Below, one piece after another: positions 1-6,033 of a stretch of DNA of 16,669 nt. Both the position numbers and the translations under genes were made by a program. Under the pieces are notes generated by a model. It saw only the letters and a program-made list of their open reading frames with translations, ran no database searches and was not told the origin of the DNA. The stretch's first letter is position 1. The number at the start of each line of letters is the position of its first letter. The stretch is from Patescibacteria group bacterium. GTDB lineage: Bacteria; Patescibacteriota; Patescibacteriia; Patescibacteriales; UBA12465. The stretch spans positions 1-16,669 of the forward strand of contig JAIPIE010000011.1 of NCBI GenBank assembly GCA_021734825.1, in the 5' to 3' direction.

Positions 1-216
1 AAAACCAAAAACTTCATTATCTCCCATTTGAGCTAAATAGTTGGTGTGCTTACCGTTACCCGAACCAAGATCTAATATCTTTAGACCATCAAAAACTAAG
101 CCCTCCTGTTTCTTTAAAAATTTAATATATTTTTTTAGATCATTGCGTGGCTCTTGGCTAATTTGAATCAGCTGAGGCTTATTATATTCTCGCTCCCAGG
201 CGTCCTGTTGTGGCAT
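1..216 (-). CDS. Class I SAM-dependent methyltransferase, N-terminal part
   Basis: The first 72 residues of a protein that runs off the left edge. An ATG at 216 opens a continuous frame to position 1. After a charged N-terminal segment, residues 47-55 read ILDLGSGNG, the glycine-rich motif I that binds S-adenosylmethionine in class I (Rossmann-fold) methyltransferases, followed by KHTNYLA, typical of the helix after that loop. The substrate cannot be told, because the substrate-recognition and motif IV regions lie outside the window. No Shine-Dalgarno motif precedes the ATG. The gene lies downstream of the tRNA-Lys terminator on the same strand, so it probably has its own promoter, although I found no convincing one. 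The family call is firm; the specific role is unknown. Confidence 0.75.
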   Translation of the reverse strand, partial: MPQQDAWEREYNKPQLIQISQEPRNDLKKYIKFLKKQEGLVFDGLKILDLGSGNGKHTNYLAQMGDNEVFGF

Positions 217-294
217 ATATTATTTGATATAAGAATGAAATCTTTAATATTTTAACACAGATAAAGGCTTTATAGAAACAAGGAACAAATTTCT

Positions 295-329
295 AAAAAT
301 AAAAAAGCCGCGATGATATAAATCGCGGC
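295..329 (-). terminator. Intrinsic terminator after tRNA-Lys
   Basis: A perfect 8-bp stem, GCCGCGAT (307-314) with ATCGCGGC (322-329), closes a 7-nt loop. Read on the minus strand it is followed by six T residues and then five more after one A. It begins four bases beyond the 3' end of tRNA-Lys, so it should end that transcript. Confidence 0.85.
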
Positions 330-332
330 GGG

Positions 333-404
333 CGAGGCGTAAAGGACTCGAACCAGTATCCAGGCCTTAAAAGGGCCCTGCTCTGCCAATTGAGCTAACA
401 CCTC
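333..404 (-). tRNA. tRNA-Lys(UUU)
   Basis: A 72-nt cloverleaf on the minus strand. The acceptor stem pairs GAGGTGT with ACGCCTC through one G-T wobble. The D stem is GCTC/GAGC. The anticodon stem GGGCC/GGCCT carries the loop CTTTTAA, giving anticodon TTT (lysine). The T loop is TTCGAGT. Two features are odd. The T stem ACTGG/CCTTT has two adjacent pyrimidine mismatches (C-T and T-T), and the discriminator base is G where bacterial lysine tRNAs usually have A. The CCA end is not encoded, since GCCC follows. A good promoter and terminator flank the gene, so it is probably expressed despite the weak T arm. Confidence 0.9.
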
Positions 405-424
405 CTTTATAATGAACTTTTTTC

Positions 425-453
425 ATATTATTAAATTCTTTATACGCTGTCAA
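425..453 (-). promoter_or_regulatory. Promoter of tRNA-Lys
   Basis: On the minus strand a perfect -35 box TTGACA (448-453) is followed after 17 bp by TAATAT (425-430), four of six matches to the -10 consensus. The expected start near 418 lies about 14 bases before the mature tRNA. This matches a sigma-70 type promoter for a single-gene tRNA unit. Confidence 0.7.
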
Positions 454-503
454 GTAAATATAAAAAATAATTATAATCAATTTATTTTGTTTTTAAAAAA
501 GAT

Positions 504-532
504 TTGACTAATTTATAGAATATTCATAAACT
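504..532 (+). promoter_or_regulatory. Promoter of the Pro-Ala-Pro tRNA cluster
   Basis: TTGACT (504-509, five of six to the -35 consensus), a 17-bp spacer and TAAACT (527-532, four of six to the -10). The predicted start near 540 is about 12 bases before tRNA-Pro(GGG). The next clear terminator is at 1045-1068, so one transcript could carry all three tRNAs. Confidence 0.55.
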
Positions 533-551
533 ATTGCTATCTAATATATGG

Positions 552-622
552 CGGGGTGTAGTATAGAGGTAGTACGCATGCATGGGGTGCATGTATCCCG
601 GGTTCGATTCCCGGCACCCCGA
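552..622 (+). tRNA. tRNA-Pro(GGG)
   Basis: The acceptor stem CGGGGTG/CACCCCG starts with the C1-G72 pair that marks bacterial proline tRNAs. The D stem is GTAT/GTAC with GG in the loop. The anticodon stem CATGC/GCATG holds the loop ATGGGGT, giving anticodon GGG with G37. The T arm is CCGGG-TTCGATT-CCCGG. The discriminator is A and no CCA is encoded (ACGA follows). The last 18 nt of this gene plus nine bases beyond it are repeated exactly at 783-809 (see the repeat entry). Confidence 0.95.
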
Positions 623-809
623 CGAGTGAAACGAGTCGAGGTGCAGCGAGCCAACTGCTTGGCTCGCGTCGGGAAGCGAAAGTCGGAGCGATATGCGGAG
701 CAAAGCGACGCATCGCGAGACCGGGTCGGGGAGCTTGTTTTTCTCAAGCCAAAGGCGCCGAGAAAAACTTAGCTACCGTGACCGATTCCCGGCACCCCGA
801 CGAGTGAAA
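605..809. repeat. 27-bp direct repeat of tRNA-Pro 3' end flanking a GC-rich segment
   Basis: Positions 605-631 and 783-809 are identical over 27 bp. The repeat covers the 3' half of the T arm, the 3' acceptor strand, the discriminator base and nine bases of trailer. The repeat period is 178 bp. The DNA between the copies is strikingly GC-rich: 50 of 80 bases at 641-720 are G or C, in an AT-rich genome. It holds a perfect 9-bp hairpin with a 4-nt loop (646-654 with 659-667) and another perfect 9-bp stem (737-745 with 760-768). Only the first copy belongs to a complete tRNA. The layout resembles the attL/attR scars left when an integrating element uses a tRNA 3' end. It could instead be a small repeat element, or a tandem duplication that then diverged. 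No protein is credibly encoded here. Confidence 0.85.
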
Positions 810-842
810 TAACCGTCGGAAAAAAATTAAATGGATAAAGCA

Positions 843-915
843 GGGCTTGTAGCTCATCTGGTAGAGCGCTGCATTCGCATTGCAGAGGTAAGGGGTTCGA
901 GTCCCCTCAAGTCCA
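843..915 (+). tRNA. tRNA-Ala(CGC)
   Basis: The acceptor stem GGGCTTG/CAAGTCC includes a G3-U70 wobble (845 with 912), the identity element read by alanyl-tRNA synthetase. The D stem is GCTC/GAGC. The anticodon stem CTGCA/TGCAG holds the loop TTCGCAT, giving anticodon CGC, which reads GCG. The T arm is AGGGG-TTCGAGT-CCCCT. The discriminator is A, and ACCG follows in place of an encoded CCA. Confidence 0.95.
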
Positions 916-931
916 CCGCGCATAACTCAAG

Positions 932-1003
932 CGGGCTGTGGTATAAAGGCTATTATATACGCTTCGGGTGCGTGTGATCCCGGTTCAATTCCGGGCAGCC
1001 CGA
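932..1003 (+). tRNA. tRNA-Pro(CGG)
   Basis: The acceptor stem CGGGCTG/CAGCCCG has the proline C1-G72 pair. The anticodon stem TACGC/GCGTG holds the loop TTCGGGT, giving anticodon CGG with G37. The T arm is CCCGG-TTCAATT-CCGGG. The D stem (GTAT/TTAT) is weak, with a T-T mismatch at its inner end. The discriminator is A and no CCA is encoded. With tRNA-Pro(GGG) at 552 this is a second proline isoacceptor in the same cluster; a UGG species would have to lie elsewhere. Confidence 0.92.
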
Positions 1004-1044
1004 CTCTCATTTTTGGAAAATTTTAACTAAAATCAAACAAGAAT

Positions 1045-1068
1045 AATCGTCATTTGATGATTTTTTTT
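1045..1068 (+). terminator. Intrinsic terminator of the tRNA cluster
   Basis: A 7-bp stem, AATCGTC (1045-1051) with GATGATT (1056-1062), has one G-T wobble and a 4-nt loop. T residues continue to 1068. It lies between tRNA-Pro(CGG) and the promoter of the next gene, as expected for the end of the tRNA transcript. Confidence 0.65.
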
Positions 1069-1074
1069 GAACAG

Positions 1075-1103
1075 TTGCTAAAAAGGATAATAATCATTAT
1101 AAT
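1075..1103 (+). promoter_or_regulatory. Promoter of the LCP-der unit
   Basis: TTGCTA (1075-1080), a 17-bp spacer and a perfect TATAAT (1098-1103). It sits seven bases after the tRNA terminator's T run. The predicted start near 1110 gives a leader of about 50 nt before the ATG at 1162. Confidence 0.65.
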
Positions 1104-1161
1104 AAAGTAAGAAAAATACATCCGATTCAAGGCCACAAGGTTATTGAATTTTTTAATATTT

Positions 1162-2664
1162 ATGATTGATTTTAAGCAAAAATTAGAAGAAAATGAACCA
1201 GAGCTATATAAACAGTCACGACTTGAAGAAAATCAAGTAATTTTAGATAAGATTAAAAAACGTCGTAAAGCAAAAAATTATTTTATCGCCTTATTAGTCT
1301 TAGCTTTGGTCTTTTCTGGTAAAGTACTAATATCTAGCTCGGGTGCTAGTCAATGGTTAAGCAATAATCCTATTATTAATTTAGTTAGTCATTTGGGACA
1401 AAGTTCTGACAATGAATTGCAGGGGGAAGATAGAGATCGAGTTAACGTTTTATTGCTAGGCATGGGCGGAGCTAATCATGACGGTGGTTATTTAGCGGAC
1501 ACAATTATGCTTGTAAGCTTACAGCCATCCAGTAAAAAAGTAGCAATGACTTCTATCCCTCGCGATTTGACCGTCCCCACCGCCGATGGCTCTTGGCGTA
1601 AAGTTAACTCTATTCATGCTAACGCTGAGGCTCAAGAAGATGGACAGGGAGGACAGATGATGATAGAAACACTAAGCTCGGTACTTGATCTCAAAATTGA
1701 CTATTACATACGTATTGATTTTGATGGATTTATTAAAATTATTGATGAACTGGGCGGGATTAATGTTGATGTAGAAAATACTTTAGATGATTATAGCTAT
1801 CCCATTAGAGGAGAGGAGGCAAACCCTGATTATTTTGCTCGCTTTGAACACTTGCATATTGATGCCGGGAAACAACACATGAATGGATCCTTGGCTTTAA
1901 AATATGCTCGCAGTCGCCATGCCTACGGTATTGAAGGCTCTGATTTTGCTCGCGCAAAAAGACAACAATTAATTTTAGAAGCTGTAAAAGATAAATTGCT
2001 ATCAAGAAACAATCTCTTAAAGCCGGGCATGCTCAGTCGCATTATTGCCGAACTAAATCGCAATATTAAAACTAATTTGGATGTCTGGGCCCTACTTAAA
2101 CTATGGAATGATTATAAAGATATTCAACGAGAACAAATTACTAACACCGTTTTAAGTGACGGTCCTGGTGGCTTCCTAATTGCTGGACGAGGAGAAGACG
2201 GTGCCTATATTCTCATCCCCCAAACAGGAAATTTCAGTAAAATTCAAGAGATGTTGAAAAATATTTTTGGACCAGACGACAATACTATAAGTAGCAATAA
2301 GCTAAACGAGCCAAATAAAAATACAAATCAAGCGCCAATTATTCAAATTGATAAGATAGATAAAGAAATAAAAGTAGCTGTATTAAATGGCACTTGGATT
2401 AGTGGTCTCGCAGCTAATACTGCTATAAATATACAAGAGTACGGATTTAAAATAATAGAAACTGCCAATGCTCCCACTAGAGAATATGACGATTCTGTAA
2501 TTTACGACCTTAGTTACGGCAAAGAATTAAAAGCCTTAGAGATTCTACAAGCCGCTGCGGACGCTAAGCTTGTATACGATGCGCCTTCCTGGCTCGAAAC
2601 TTATAAAAACAGTCCTGAGCCTCCAGACTTCATTTTAATTATTGGTACTAAAAATAAAAATTAA
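1162..2664 (+). CDS. LytR-CpsA-Psr (LCP) family protein with C-terminal LytR_C domain
   Basis: A 500-residue membrane-anchored protein. LCP enzymes move undecaprenyl-linked glycopolymers onto peptidoglycan or other surface acceptors outside the cell membrane. A basic cytoplasmic segment (KIKKRRKAK, residues 30-38) precedes one transmembrane helix at about 39-58. The LCP domain runs from about 92 to 290: VNVLLLGMGG at 94-103, Asp113, the SIPRD motif ending at Arg134-Asp135, and YARSRH with Arg250 and Arg252, which in the family bind the pyrophosphate lipid. A linker rich in Asn and Lys leads to a LytR_C domain from about 402 (VAVLNGTW) to the end. An in-frame TTG at 1144 would add six residues; I prefer the ATG at 1162. 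Neither start has a well-spaced ribosome binding site. der follows after 10 bases and is probably cotranscribed. The family is certain; the polymer transferred is unknown. Confidence 0.93.
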   Translation: MIDFKQKLEENEPELYKQSRLEENQVILDKIKKRRKAKNYFIALLVLALVFSGKVLISSSGASQWLSNNPIINLVSHLGQSSDNELQGEDRDRVNVLLLGMGGANHDGGYLADTIMLVSLQPSSKKVAMTSIPRDLTVPTADGSWRKVNSIHANAEAQEDGQGGQMMIETLSSVLDLKIDYYIRIDFDGFIKIIDELGGINVDVENTLDDYSYPIRGEEANPDYFARFEHLHIDAGKQHMNGSLALKYARSRHAYGIEGSDFARAKRQQLILEAVKDKLLSRNNLLKPGMLSRIIAELNRNIKTNLDVWALLKLWNDYKDIQREQITNTVLSDGPGGFLIAGRGEDGAYILIPQTGNFSKIQEMLKNIFGPDDNTISSNKLNEPNKNTNQAPIIQIDKIDKEIKVAVLNGTWISGLAANTAINIQEYGFKIIETANAPTREYDDSVIYDLSYGKELKALEILQAAADAKLVYDAPSWLETYKNSPEPPDFILIIGTKNKN

Positions 2665-2674
2665 TCTCAGTAAA

Positions 2675-4066
2675 ATGAAAAACGATACAGACAATCTGCC
2701 CATAGTCGCTATTTGCGGACGAACCAATGTTGGTAAGTCGACTTTATTTAATCGCCTCACCGAAAAAAAACAAGCCTTGGTCTCAAAAATAGAAGGAACA
2801 ACTAGAGATTGCAATATTGGCTTAGTCTACTGGGATCGCAAAGTTTTCCGTCTTGTTGATACGGCCGGTTTGATCGATGCTCGTATTATTAGCGACCGCA
2901 AAAAAACAAGTAGCGATATTGATGTACTAGCGCAACAGCAAGCTTTAGACTATTTAAAGCAGGCCCAACTTTTATTGTTTGTCGTTGATGGTAAGGCTGG
3001 CCTAATGCCTGAAGATAGAGAATTAGCCAGAGTATTACGTCGTCAACCTCGCTATGCCAATAAAATATTAATGGTGGCCAATAAGATTGATAGTGGCAAA
3101 CTTCGTAGCGAAGCGGCTATTTTTAATAAGCTAGGATTAGGAGAACCGTGTTCACTATCCGCTCAAACTGGCGCTGGCACTGGCGATTTATTGGATGCTA
3201 TTTTTAAAAAAATTGATGCCGTTATTGATGATAATGCCGAAGATAAAAAAGAAATTACTGCAAAATTAGCAATCGTCGGTAAACCAAACGTAGGCAAATC
3301 TTCTTTACTTAATGCCCTTCTCGGTTACCAAAGAGTAATCGTTAGTGACCAACCCCACACCACTAGAGAATCCCAAGACATAGAACTAGAACACGAGGGC
3401 AAGACTATACACTTAATTGATACCGCCGGCATCTCTCGCCACGGACACAAAGGCAAGGGTCTAGAAAAAGAAGGCATCGCCCTATCCTTACAAAGTTTAC
3501 AGAGGGCAGATATCGCCCTGCTTGTGCTTGATCTGGCTGAAACCTTAACCCATCAAGACGCAAAAATGGTGGAAGAAATTGTTGATCGCGGTAAAAGTTT
3601 AATTATTATTGCTAATAAATGGGACAAGATTGAAGAAAAAAATCCCAAACACTGGAAAGATGTGATTCAAGATAAATTACCCTTTGCTACCTGGGCGCCA
3701 ATTATCTTCGTATCAGCTAAAACTGGATCAAAGGTAGATAAAATTCTTGAAATAGCACTTGAAGTAGCTGAAGCTCGTAAAGTAGAAATCAGTGAAACCC
3801 AGCTCAAAAAATTTCTAAGTCGAGTAGTAAAAATTCATTTGCCAGCCAAAGGCAAGGGCTTGAAAGCTCCTCATATTTATGAAATTGCACAAAAACGCTC
3901 CAACCCACCAGTATTTACCGTTCGTATTGGCTCTCGTGACGACTTACATTTTTCCTACGTTCGCTTCCTTGAGAATCGTCTACGCGAACAATATAGCTAT
4001 ATTGGCACACCGGTAAAAATGCATGTAATTAAAAACAAAAAAAAGCACGGTGTCAGAGAAGCTTAA
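2675..4066 (+). CDS. der: Ribosome-assembly GTPase Der (EngA)
   Basis: A 463-residue cytoplasmic GTPase with two tandem G domains and a KH-like C-terminal domain, the arrangement unique to Der, which is needed for maturation of the 50S subunit. The first P-loop is GRTNVGKST (15-23), followed by TTRD, DTAG and NKID. The second P-loop is GKPNVGKSS (202-210), followed by DTAG and NKWD (314-317). The C-terminal third holds the KH-like fold seen in the family (VKIHLPAKGKG, then FTVRIGSRDDLHFSYVRFLEN). The switch I motif of the second G domain reads PHTTRES where GTTRD is usual. A TTG at 2642 would extend the frame into the preceding gene; the ATG at 2675 fits the family N-terminus better. No Shine-Dalgarno motif is visible. 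A terminator follows at 4097. Confidence 0.96.
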   Translation: MKNDTDNLPIVAICGRTNVGKSTLFNRLTEKKQALVSKIEGTTRDCNIGLVYWDRKVFRLVDTAGLIDARIISDRKKTSSDIDVLAQQQALDYLKQAQLLLFVVDGKAGLMPEDRELARVLRRQPRYANKILMVANKIDSGKLRSEAAIFNKLGLGEPCSLSAQTGAGTGDLLDAIFKKIDAVIDDNAEDKKEITAKLAIVGKPNVGKSSLLNALLGYQRVIVSDQPHTTRESQDIELEHEGKTIHLIDTAGISRHGHKGKGLEKEGIALSLQSLQRADIALLVLDLAETLTHQDAKMVEEIVDRGKSLIIIANKWDKIEEKNPKHWKDVIQDKLPFATWAPIIFVSAKTGSKVDKILEIALEVAEARKVEISETQLKKFLSRVVKIHLPAKGKGLKAPHIYEIAQKRSNPPVFTVRIGSRDDLHFSYVRFLENRLREQYSYIGTPVKMHVIKNKKKHGVREA

Positions 4067-4096
4067 ATTATTTAATAGAAATTTTATTACTATTTT

Positions 4097-4129
4097 AAAA
4101 TATCCGTGCATAGCGGATATTTTTATTTT
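4097..4129 (+). terminator. Intrinsic terminator after der
   Basis: A perfect 10-bp stem, AAAATATCCG (4097-4106) with CGGATATTTT (4114-4123), closes a 7-nt loop and runs into TATTT. It lies 30 bases after the der stop codon and before the pth promoter, so it separates the two units. The stem is AT-rich at its base, so termination may be partial. Confidence 0.75.
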
Positions 4130-4130
4130 A

Positions 4131-4159
4131 TCGTCATTTCAGCCTGAATGCGCTATAAT
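4131..4159 (+). promoter_or_regulatory. Promoter of pth
   Basis: TCGTCA (4131-4136, four of six to the -35), a 17-bp spacer and a perfect TATAAT (4154-4159). The predicted start near 4166 lies downstream of the alternative ATG at 4148, which supports the internal ATG at 4190 as the true start of pth. Confidence 0.55.
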
Positions 4160-4189
4160 AAATATGAATTAATTCCCTTACTATTATTT

Positions 4190-4744
4190 ATGCAAATTAT
4201 TATCGGCCTAGGTAACCCTGGCACAAAATACACTCTTACACGACACAACGTTGGCTGGATTGCCTTAGATTTATTAGCAGGTAAAGAAGATTGGCGAGAG
4301 GAAAAAAGATTTAATGCTTTAATTAAAGAAAGCTCAGGGCATCTATATATCAAGCCCCTAAGCTTTATGAACCGCTCCGGTGAAAGCGTATACAAGGTCA
4401 TGAGTTTTTATAAATTAATTGCCAAGCATTTTTTAAAAGGCGTAAAAAAAGAACAGAACTTACAGGACTGCCTTTATGTAATTCAAGATGATTTAGATTT
4501 AGACTTAGGTTCCTGGAAAATTAGTAAAGACTCAAGTAGTGGTGGACATAAGGGTATTCAATCAATCATTAATCATGTCAAAACGCAAAAATTTACACGC
4601 TTACGCCTCGGTATTAAAACTGAATTGCTGCGCAACCCTTTACCCGCTGATAAATTCGTTTTACAGAGATTTAGCGACCAAGAATTAAAAACCTTAGAGA
4701 TAGCAATCAAAGCAGCTCTCGCTAACTTTAAATCCTTACTATAA
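4190..4744 (+). CDS. pth: Peptidyl-tRNA hydrolase
   Basis: A 184-residue cytoplasmic esterase that frees tRNA from peptidyl-tRNAs dropped by stalled ribosomes. The N-terminus MQIIIGLGNPG with TRHNVGW contains Asn9 and the catalytic His19. SFMNRSG gives Asn61, and IQDDLDLDLG gives Asp100, the residue that orients the catalytic histidine. SSSGGHKG and RLRLGI complete the family set. Between the first half and the DDLDL motif there is a short extra lysine-rich stretch (about residues 70-95, LIAKHFLKGVKKEQNL), slightly longer than in most bacterial enzymes. The frame stays open back to an ATG at 4148, but those 14 residues are not conserved and overlap the -10 box. The gene appears to be a single unit bounded by its own promoter and a hairpin terminator. 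Confidence 0.95.
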   Translation: MQIIIGLGNPGTKYTLTRHNVGWIALDLLAGKEDWREEKRFNALIKESSGHLYIKPLSFMNRSGESVYKVMSFYKLIAKHFLKGVKKEQNLQDCLYVIQDDLDLDLGSWKISKDSSSGGHKGIQSIINHVKTQKFTRLRLGIKTELLRNPLPADKFVLQRFSDQELKTLEIAIKAALANFKSLL

Positions 4745-4764
4745 TCAATAATATAAAATAAAAC

Positions 4765-4863
4765 CCCCTTAACTGCTTATACAAAAAGTTTAGAAGAGTC
4801 AATCTGCTAGGAGGAAAGCAAAAAAACACTAAACATTTGTACAAGCAGCCAAGGGGATTTTTT
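4765..4863 (+). terminator. Three-helix hairpin with T run between pth and dprA
   Basis: Three consecutive 6-bp helices form one long stem. CCCCTT (4765-4770) pairs with AAGGGG (4851-4856), CTGCTT (4773-4778) with AAGCAG (4843-4848), and TACAAA (4780-4785) with TTTGTA (4836-4841). They are separated by a 2x2 and a 1x1 internal loop and close a 50-nt apical loop. Six T residues follow at 4858-4863. The simplest reading is the terminator of pth. The long loop and a downstream competing repeat (4873-4882) leave room for an attenuator acting on dprA-topA, which is inference. Confidence 0.7.
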
Positions 4864-4893
4864 AACTTTCTAGCTTATACAATATACCTCTTT

Positions 4894-6009
4894 ATGTCAA
4901 GTTTAAAGCAAAATAACGCCGAAAAACTATACTTGGCCGCGCTTACCTCCGTCCCTGGCTTAGGGCCTAAGCGTTTACAAAAATTGAAACAAGCGATGAA
5001 TACTTGGCAATCTGTTTGGGAGGCTGATATTAAATGCTGGCAGGAGCTAAAAATATCAATTCAAATTCAGAATCTCTGGCAAGAACGAAGAAAAAAATTT
5101 AATTTTTCCGTTCTAGAAAAATCCTTAGAACACAGCCAAACAGTTTTAATTGATCAACATCATCATCTTTATCCAGCATCCTTTATGGATTTAGCCTCTC
5201 CGCCCATATTGCTTTATGCCCGGGGTACGTGGCCAAAATCAAATAAACAAATAACAATTATCGGTTCGCGTCAGCCTAGTATTTACGGCACAGAAGCCTT
5301 AAAAATGATCGTGGCCCCCTTAATTAAAGCTGGCTATGGCACTGTCAGTGGAATGGCGCTCGGCTTAGATTCTTTAGCTCATAACTTAAGCCTAGAATTA
5401 GGTGGTCACACAACCGCCATCATTGGCTCCGGACTTGATTATATCTATCCCCGTGAAAATTTTGGTTTAGCTCAAGAAATTATTAAACAAGGCGGTTTAG
5501 TGCTATCAGAATACTATTTAAATACACCGCCACTAAAAGCTAATTTTATTCTACGTAATCGTCTGCTTGCAGCCATGTCCTCAGCCACCCTACTTATTGA
5601 AGCAAATTTAAAATCCGGTTCAATGATAACTGCTCGCTATGCGCAAAAATTACAGCGACAACTTTATGCCGTGCCTGGAAATATTTTCAATCAACAAGCT
5701 GCTGGCTGTCACCAGCTGATTAAAAATGGGGCAATTTTATGTAATCAGGCTAGCGATATTTTAGGTGTTACTGATATCGATACCCCGACCGAACAAGAAA
5801 ATTATCTACAACTAGAACCAGTAGCTCTAAGCGTGATTAAATTGTTAAAAAAACAACGCACTTGCTTTTCGGAATTGAGTGCTGATCAAATTTCAGAATT
5901 ACTCAAACTTGACACCGTAAGCACAAATAGTACACTAAGTATATTGGAAATGCAGAAATATATCACTCAACGTCGCGGTCATTATTCACTTAATACTAAA
6001 ATGACCTAA
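4894..6009 (+). CDS. dprA: DNA-processing protein DprA
   Basis: A 371-residue cytoplasmic protein that binds incoming single-stranded DNA during natural transformation and loads RecA. It starts with a helix-hairpin-helix region (TSVPGLGPKRL, about residues 17-28). A Rossmann-like DprA/Smf domain follows: GSRQPSIYG from 124, SGMALGLDSLAH from 152, GSGLDYIYP from 178, RNRLLA from 221 and SGSMITA from 241, then VPGN and the GC-x-x-LI-x-x-GA motif. The last 60 or so residues look like the winged-helix domain found at the end of many DprA proteins. The frame is open back to a TTG at 4837, but that lies inside the hairpin preceding the gene; the ATG at 4894 fits the family. TACAAT (4878-4883) is a possible -10 box with no clear -35. 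topA follows after 24 bases and is probably cotranscribed. CPR bacteria often keep DprA with ComEC, which fits DNA uptake. Confidence 0.95.
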   Translation: MSSLKQNNAEKLYLAALTSVPGLGPKRLQKLKQAMNTWQSVWEADIKCWQELKISIQIQNLWQERRKKFNFSVLEKSLEHSQTVLIDQHHHLYPASFMDLASPPILLYARGTWPKSNKQITIIGSRQPSIYGTEALKMIVAPLIKAGYGTVSGMALGLDSLAHNLSLELGGHTTAIIGSGLDYIYPRENFGLAQEIIKQGGLVLSEYYLNTPPLKANFILRNRLLAAMSSATLLIEANLKSGSMITARYAQKLQRQLYAVPGNIFNQQAAGCHQLIKNGAILCNQASDILGVTDIDTPTEQENYLQLEPVALSVIKLLKKQRTCFSELSADQISELLKLDTVSTNSTLSILEMQKYITQRRGHYSLNTKMT

Positions 6010-6033
6010 TGTTAGGGATAAAAACACAAAGAT

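Noticed and set aside
261..273. Short palindrome ATAAAG-G-CTTTAT
   Set aside because: Such 6-bp AT-rich palindromes are expected by chance here, and it has no T run or link to a promoter.
548..772. Open frame of 74 codons on the plus strand, and a 68-codon one on the minus strand at 541-747
   Set aside because: Both run through tRNA-Pro and the GC-rich insert. The product is arginine-rich with no recognisable domain, and the frames are explained by high GC lowering stop codon frequency.
605..809. CRISPR array
   Set aside because: Only two copies of the repeat exist, they match a tRNA end, the spacing is far too long for a spacer, and no cas gene is present.
797..819. Terminator hairpin after the second repeat copy (CCGACG with CGTCGG)
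   Set aside because: The 6-bp stem has an 11-nt loop and is followed by A residues, not T, on the plus strand, and two more tRNA genes follow.
4148..4189. Upstream ATG for pth
   Set aside because: It precedes the perfect TATAAT at 4154-4159 that probably drives the gene, and it adds 14 hydrophobic residues before the conserved IIIGLGNPG start.
4837..4893. Upstream TTG extension of dprA
   Set aside because: It would place the start inside the hairpin stem at 4836-4856, and the added 19 residues do not match the DprA family N-terminus.
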